From Pseudomonadota bacterium (GTDB lineage Bacteria; Pseudomonadota; Alphaproteobacteria; Acetobacterales; Acetobacteraceae): a DNA stretch of 5,815 nucleotides. Positions 5,513 through 5,815 of the stretch are shown here, piece after piece; the first letter of the stretch is position 1, and every line of letters begins with the position of its first letter. The position numbers and the translations under genes were made by a program. Where the stretch lies: positions 1 to 5,815 of the forward strand of contig JAJZFF010000092.1 of the NCBI GenBank assembly GCA_021805485.1, read 5' to 3'. The notes below the pieces were generated by a model. The model did not search any database. It was not told where the DNA came from and saw nothing but the letters and a program-made list of their open reading frames with translations.

Positions 5513-5561
5513 GATTCAGGAGAACGGCATGACCATCGCTTCAGCGGACGGACGGCAATGA
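5509..5561 (+). other. Chain of three ATGA junctions with two tiny open frames before ltnD
   Basis: The regulator stop overlaps an ATG (ATGA, 5509-5512) that opens a seven-codon frame (5509-5532, MRFRRTA). Its stop overlaps a second ATG (ATGA, 5529-5532) that opens a ten-codon frame (5529-5561, MTIASADGRQ). That stop overlaps the ltnD start (ATGA, 5558-5561). The second frame has a near-ideal ribosome site, whereas ltnD itself has only a weak one. This could pass ribosomes from regulator to ltnD by termination-reinitiation. It could also be chance or a mis-set start; neither peptide shows a recognisable motif. Confidence 0.4.
5518..5523 (+). promoter_or_regulatory. Strong ribosome binding site upstream of the ten-codon frame
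   Basis: AGGAGA lies 6 nt (counted from AGGAG) before ATG 5529. It is the best Shine-Dalgarno sequence in this gap but is about 35 nt from the ltnD start, too far to serve it directly. Confidence 0.6.
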
Positions 5562-5815
5562 GCGCGGGCGAGGGCAGGGCGGCCGCCGTCATCGGCCTCG
5601 GCTCGATGGGGGGCGGCATGGCCGCCGCCTTGCTGCGCGCCGGATTCGCGGTCCGCGGCTTCGACGTCGTTCCCGCCAATCTCGACCGTCTCGCCGGCGG
5701 CGGCGGTGCGCCGGCCGCATCCCCCGAGGCCGCCGCGCGCGGTGCGGAGATCGTCGTCAGCGTCGTCGTCAATGCCGAGCAGACCGAGGCGGTGCTGTTC
5801 GGCGCGGCCGGCTGT
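5558..5815 (+). CDS. ltnD: L-threonate dehydrogenase-like beta-hydroxyacid dehydrogenase, cut by the right edge
   Basis: The first 86 codons of a roughly 300-residue enzyme. VIGLGSMGGGMA (11-22) is the Rossmann GxGxxG loop. The second strand ends in GFDVVP (34-39), where D36 favours NAD over NADP. VVSVVVNAEQTEAVLFGAAG (66-85) resembles the VVNA-Q---VLFGE-G stretch of E. coli LtnD (YgbJ) as I recall it, and distinguishes it from generic 3-hydroxyisobutyrate dehydrogenases. LtnD oxidises L-threonate at C2 or C3 to feed OtnK and OtnC. The catalytic lysine and substrate loop lie beyond the window. The start at 5558 gives ten residues before the first strand, normal for the family, although the stronger ribosome site serves a ten-codon frame upstream. 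It follows the regulator gene by 45 nt and shares its direction; no separate promoter is evident. Confidence 0.75.
   Translation, partial: MSAGEGRAAAVIGLGSMGGGMAAALLRAGFAVRGFDVVPANLDRLAGGGGAPAASPEAAARGAEIVVSVVVNAEQTEAVLFGAAGC

Noticed and set aside
5530..5543. A third LacI-type operator before ltnD (TGACCATCGCTTCA)
   Set aside because: The ends resemble an operator, but the inner positions are not symmetric and the core is off-centre.
5098..5772. Leftward open frame of about 224 residues under the regulator and ltnD
   Set aside because: Antisense to two well-supported genes, compositionally biased (Ala, Pro, Ser, Arg), and without a recognisable domain.

Overview
This is a very GC-rich chromosomal window. 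Wobble positions are dominated by G and C, and long spurious open frames run antisense to the real genes. Gene content and composition suggest an alphaproteobacterium, perhaps of the Acetobacteraceae or wider Rhodospirillales. That placement is inference from style, because no marker gene is present. I see no rRNA, tRNA, insertion sequence, CRISPR array or phage gene.

Left block (1-2741). A 14-segment DHA2-type MFS exporter (EmrB/QacA style) runs leftward off the window. A 189-bp divergent gap separates it from a rightward two-gene operon: a DUF2889 protein, then four bases later a dimeric alpha/beta-barrel (ABM-like) protein with a degenerate second repeat. The function of this pair is unknown.

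Right block (2757-5815). This looks like a tetronate (four-carbon acid sugar, such as L-threonate or D-erythronate) catabolic locus. Leftward are a beta-hydroxyacid dehydrogenase and otnC (3-oxo-tetronate 4-phosphate decarboxylase), overlapping by ATGA. Divergent from them is a LacI-family regulator of the GntR (gluconate-type) subgroup, followed by the start of an LtnD-like L-threonate dehydrogenase cut by the right edge. The pathway known for such clusters is: LtnD oxidises the acid to a 3-oxo acid, the DUF1537 kinase OtnK phosphorylates it, and OtnC decarboxylates it to dihydroxyacetone phosphate. OtnK is not in the window; it may lie past the right edge.

The 117-bp gap between the divergent right-block genes holds the clearest regulatory structure: two LacI-type operators 19 bp apart (centre to centre), a leftward promoter whose -35 lies inside one operator, and two further inverted repeats. 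The regulator may be leaderless. Between the regulator and ltnD, three successive ATGA stop/start junctions frame two tiny open frames.

I found no clear new multi-gene system. The most interesting points are the operator architecture, the ATGA cascade, the second dehydrogenase with a YihU-like pocket, and the uncharacterised DUF2889/ABM pair.
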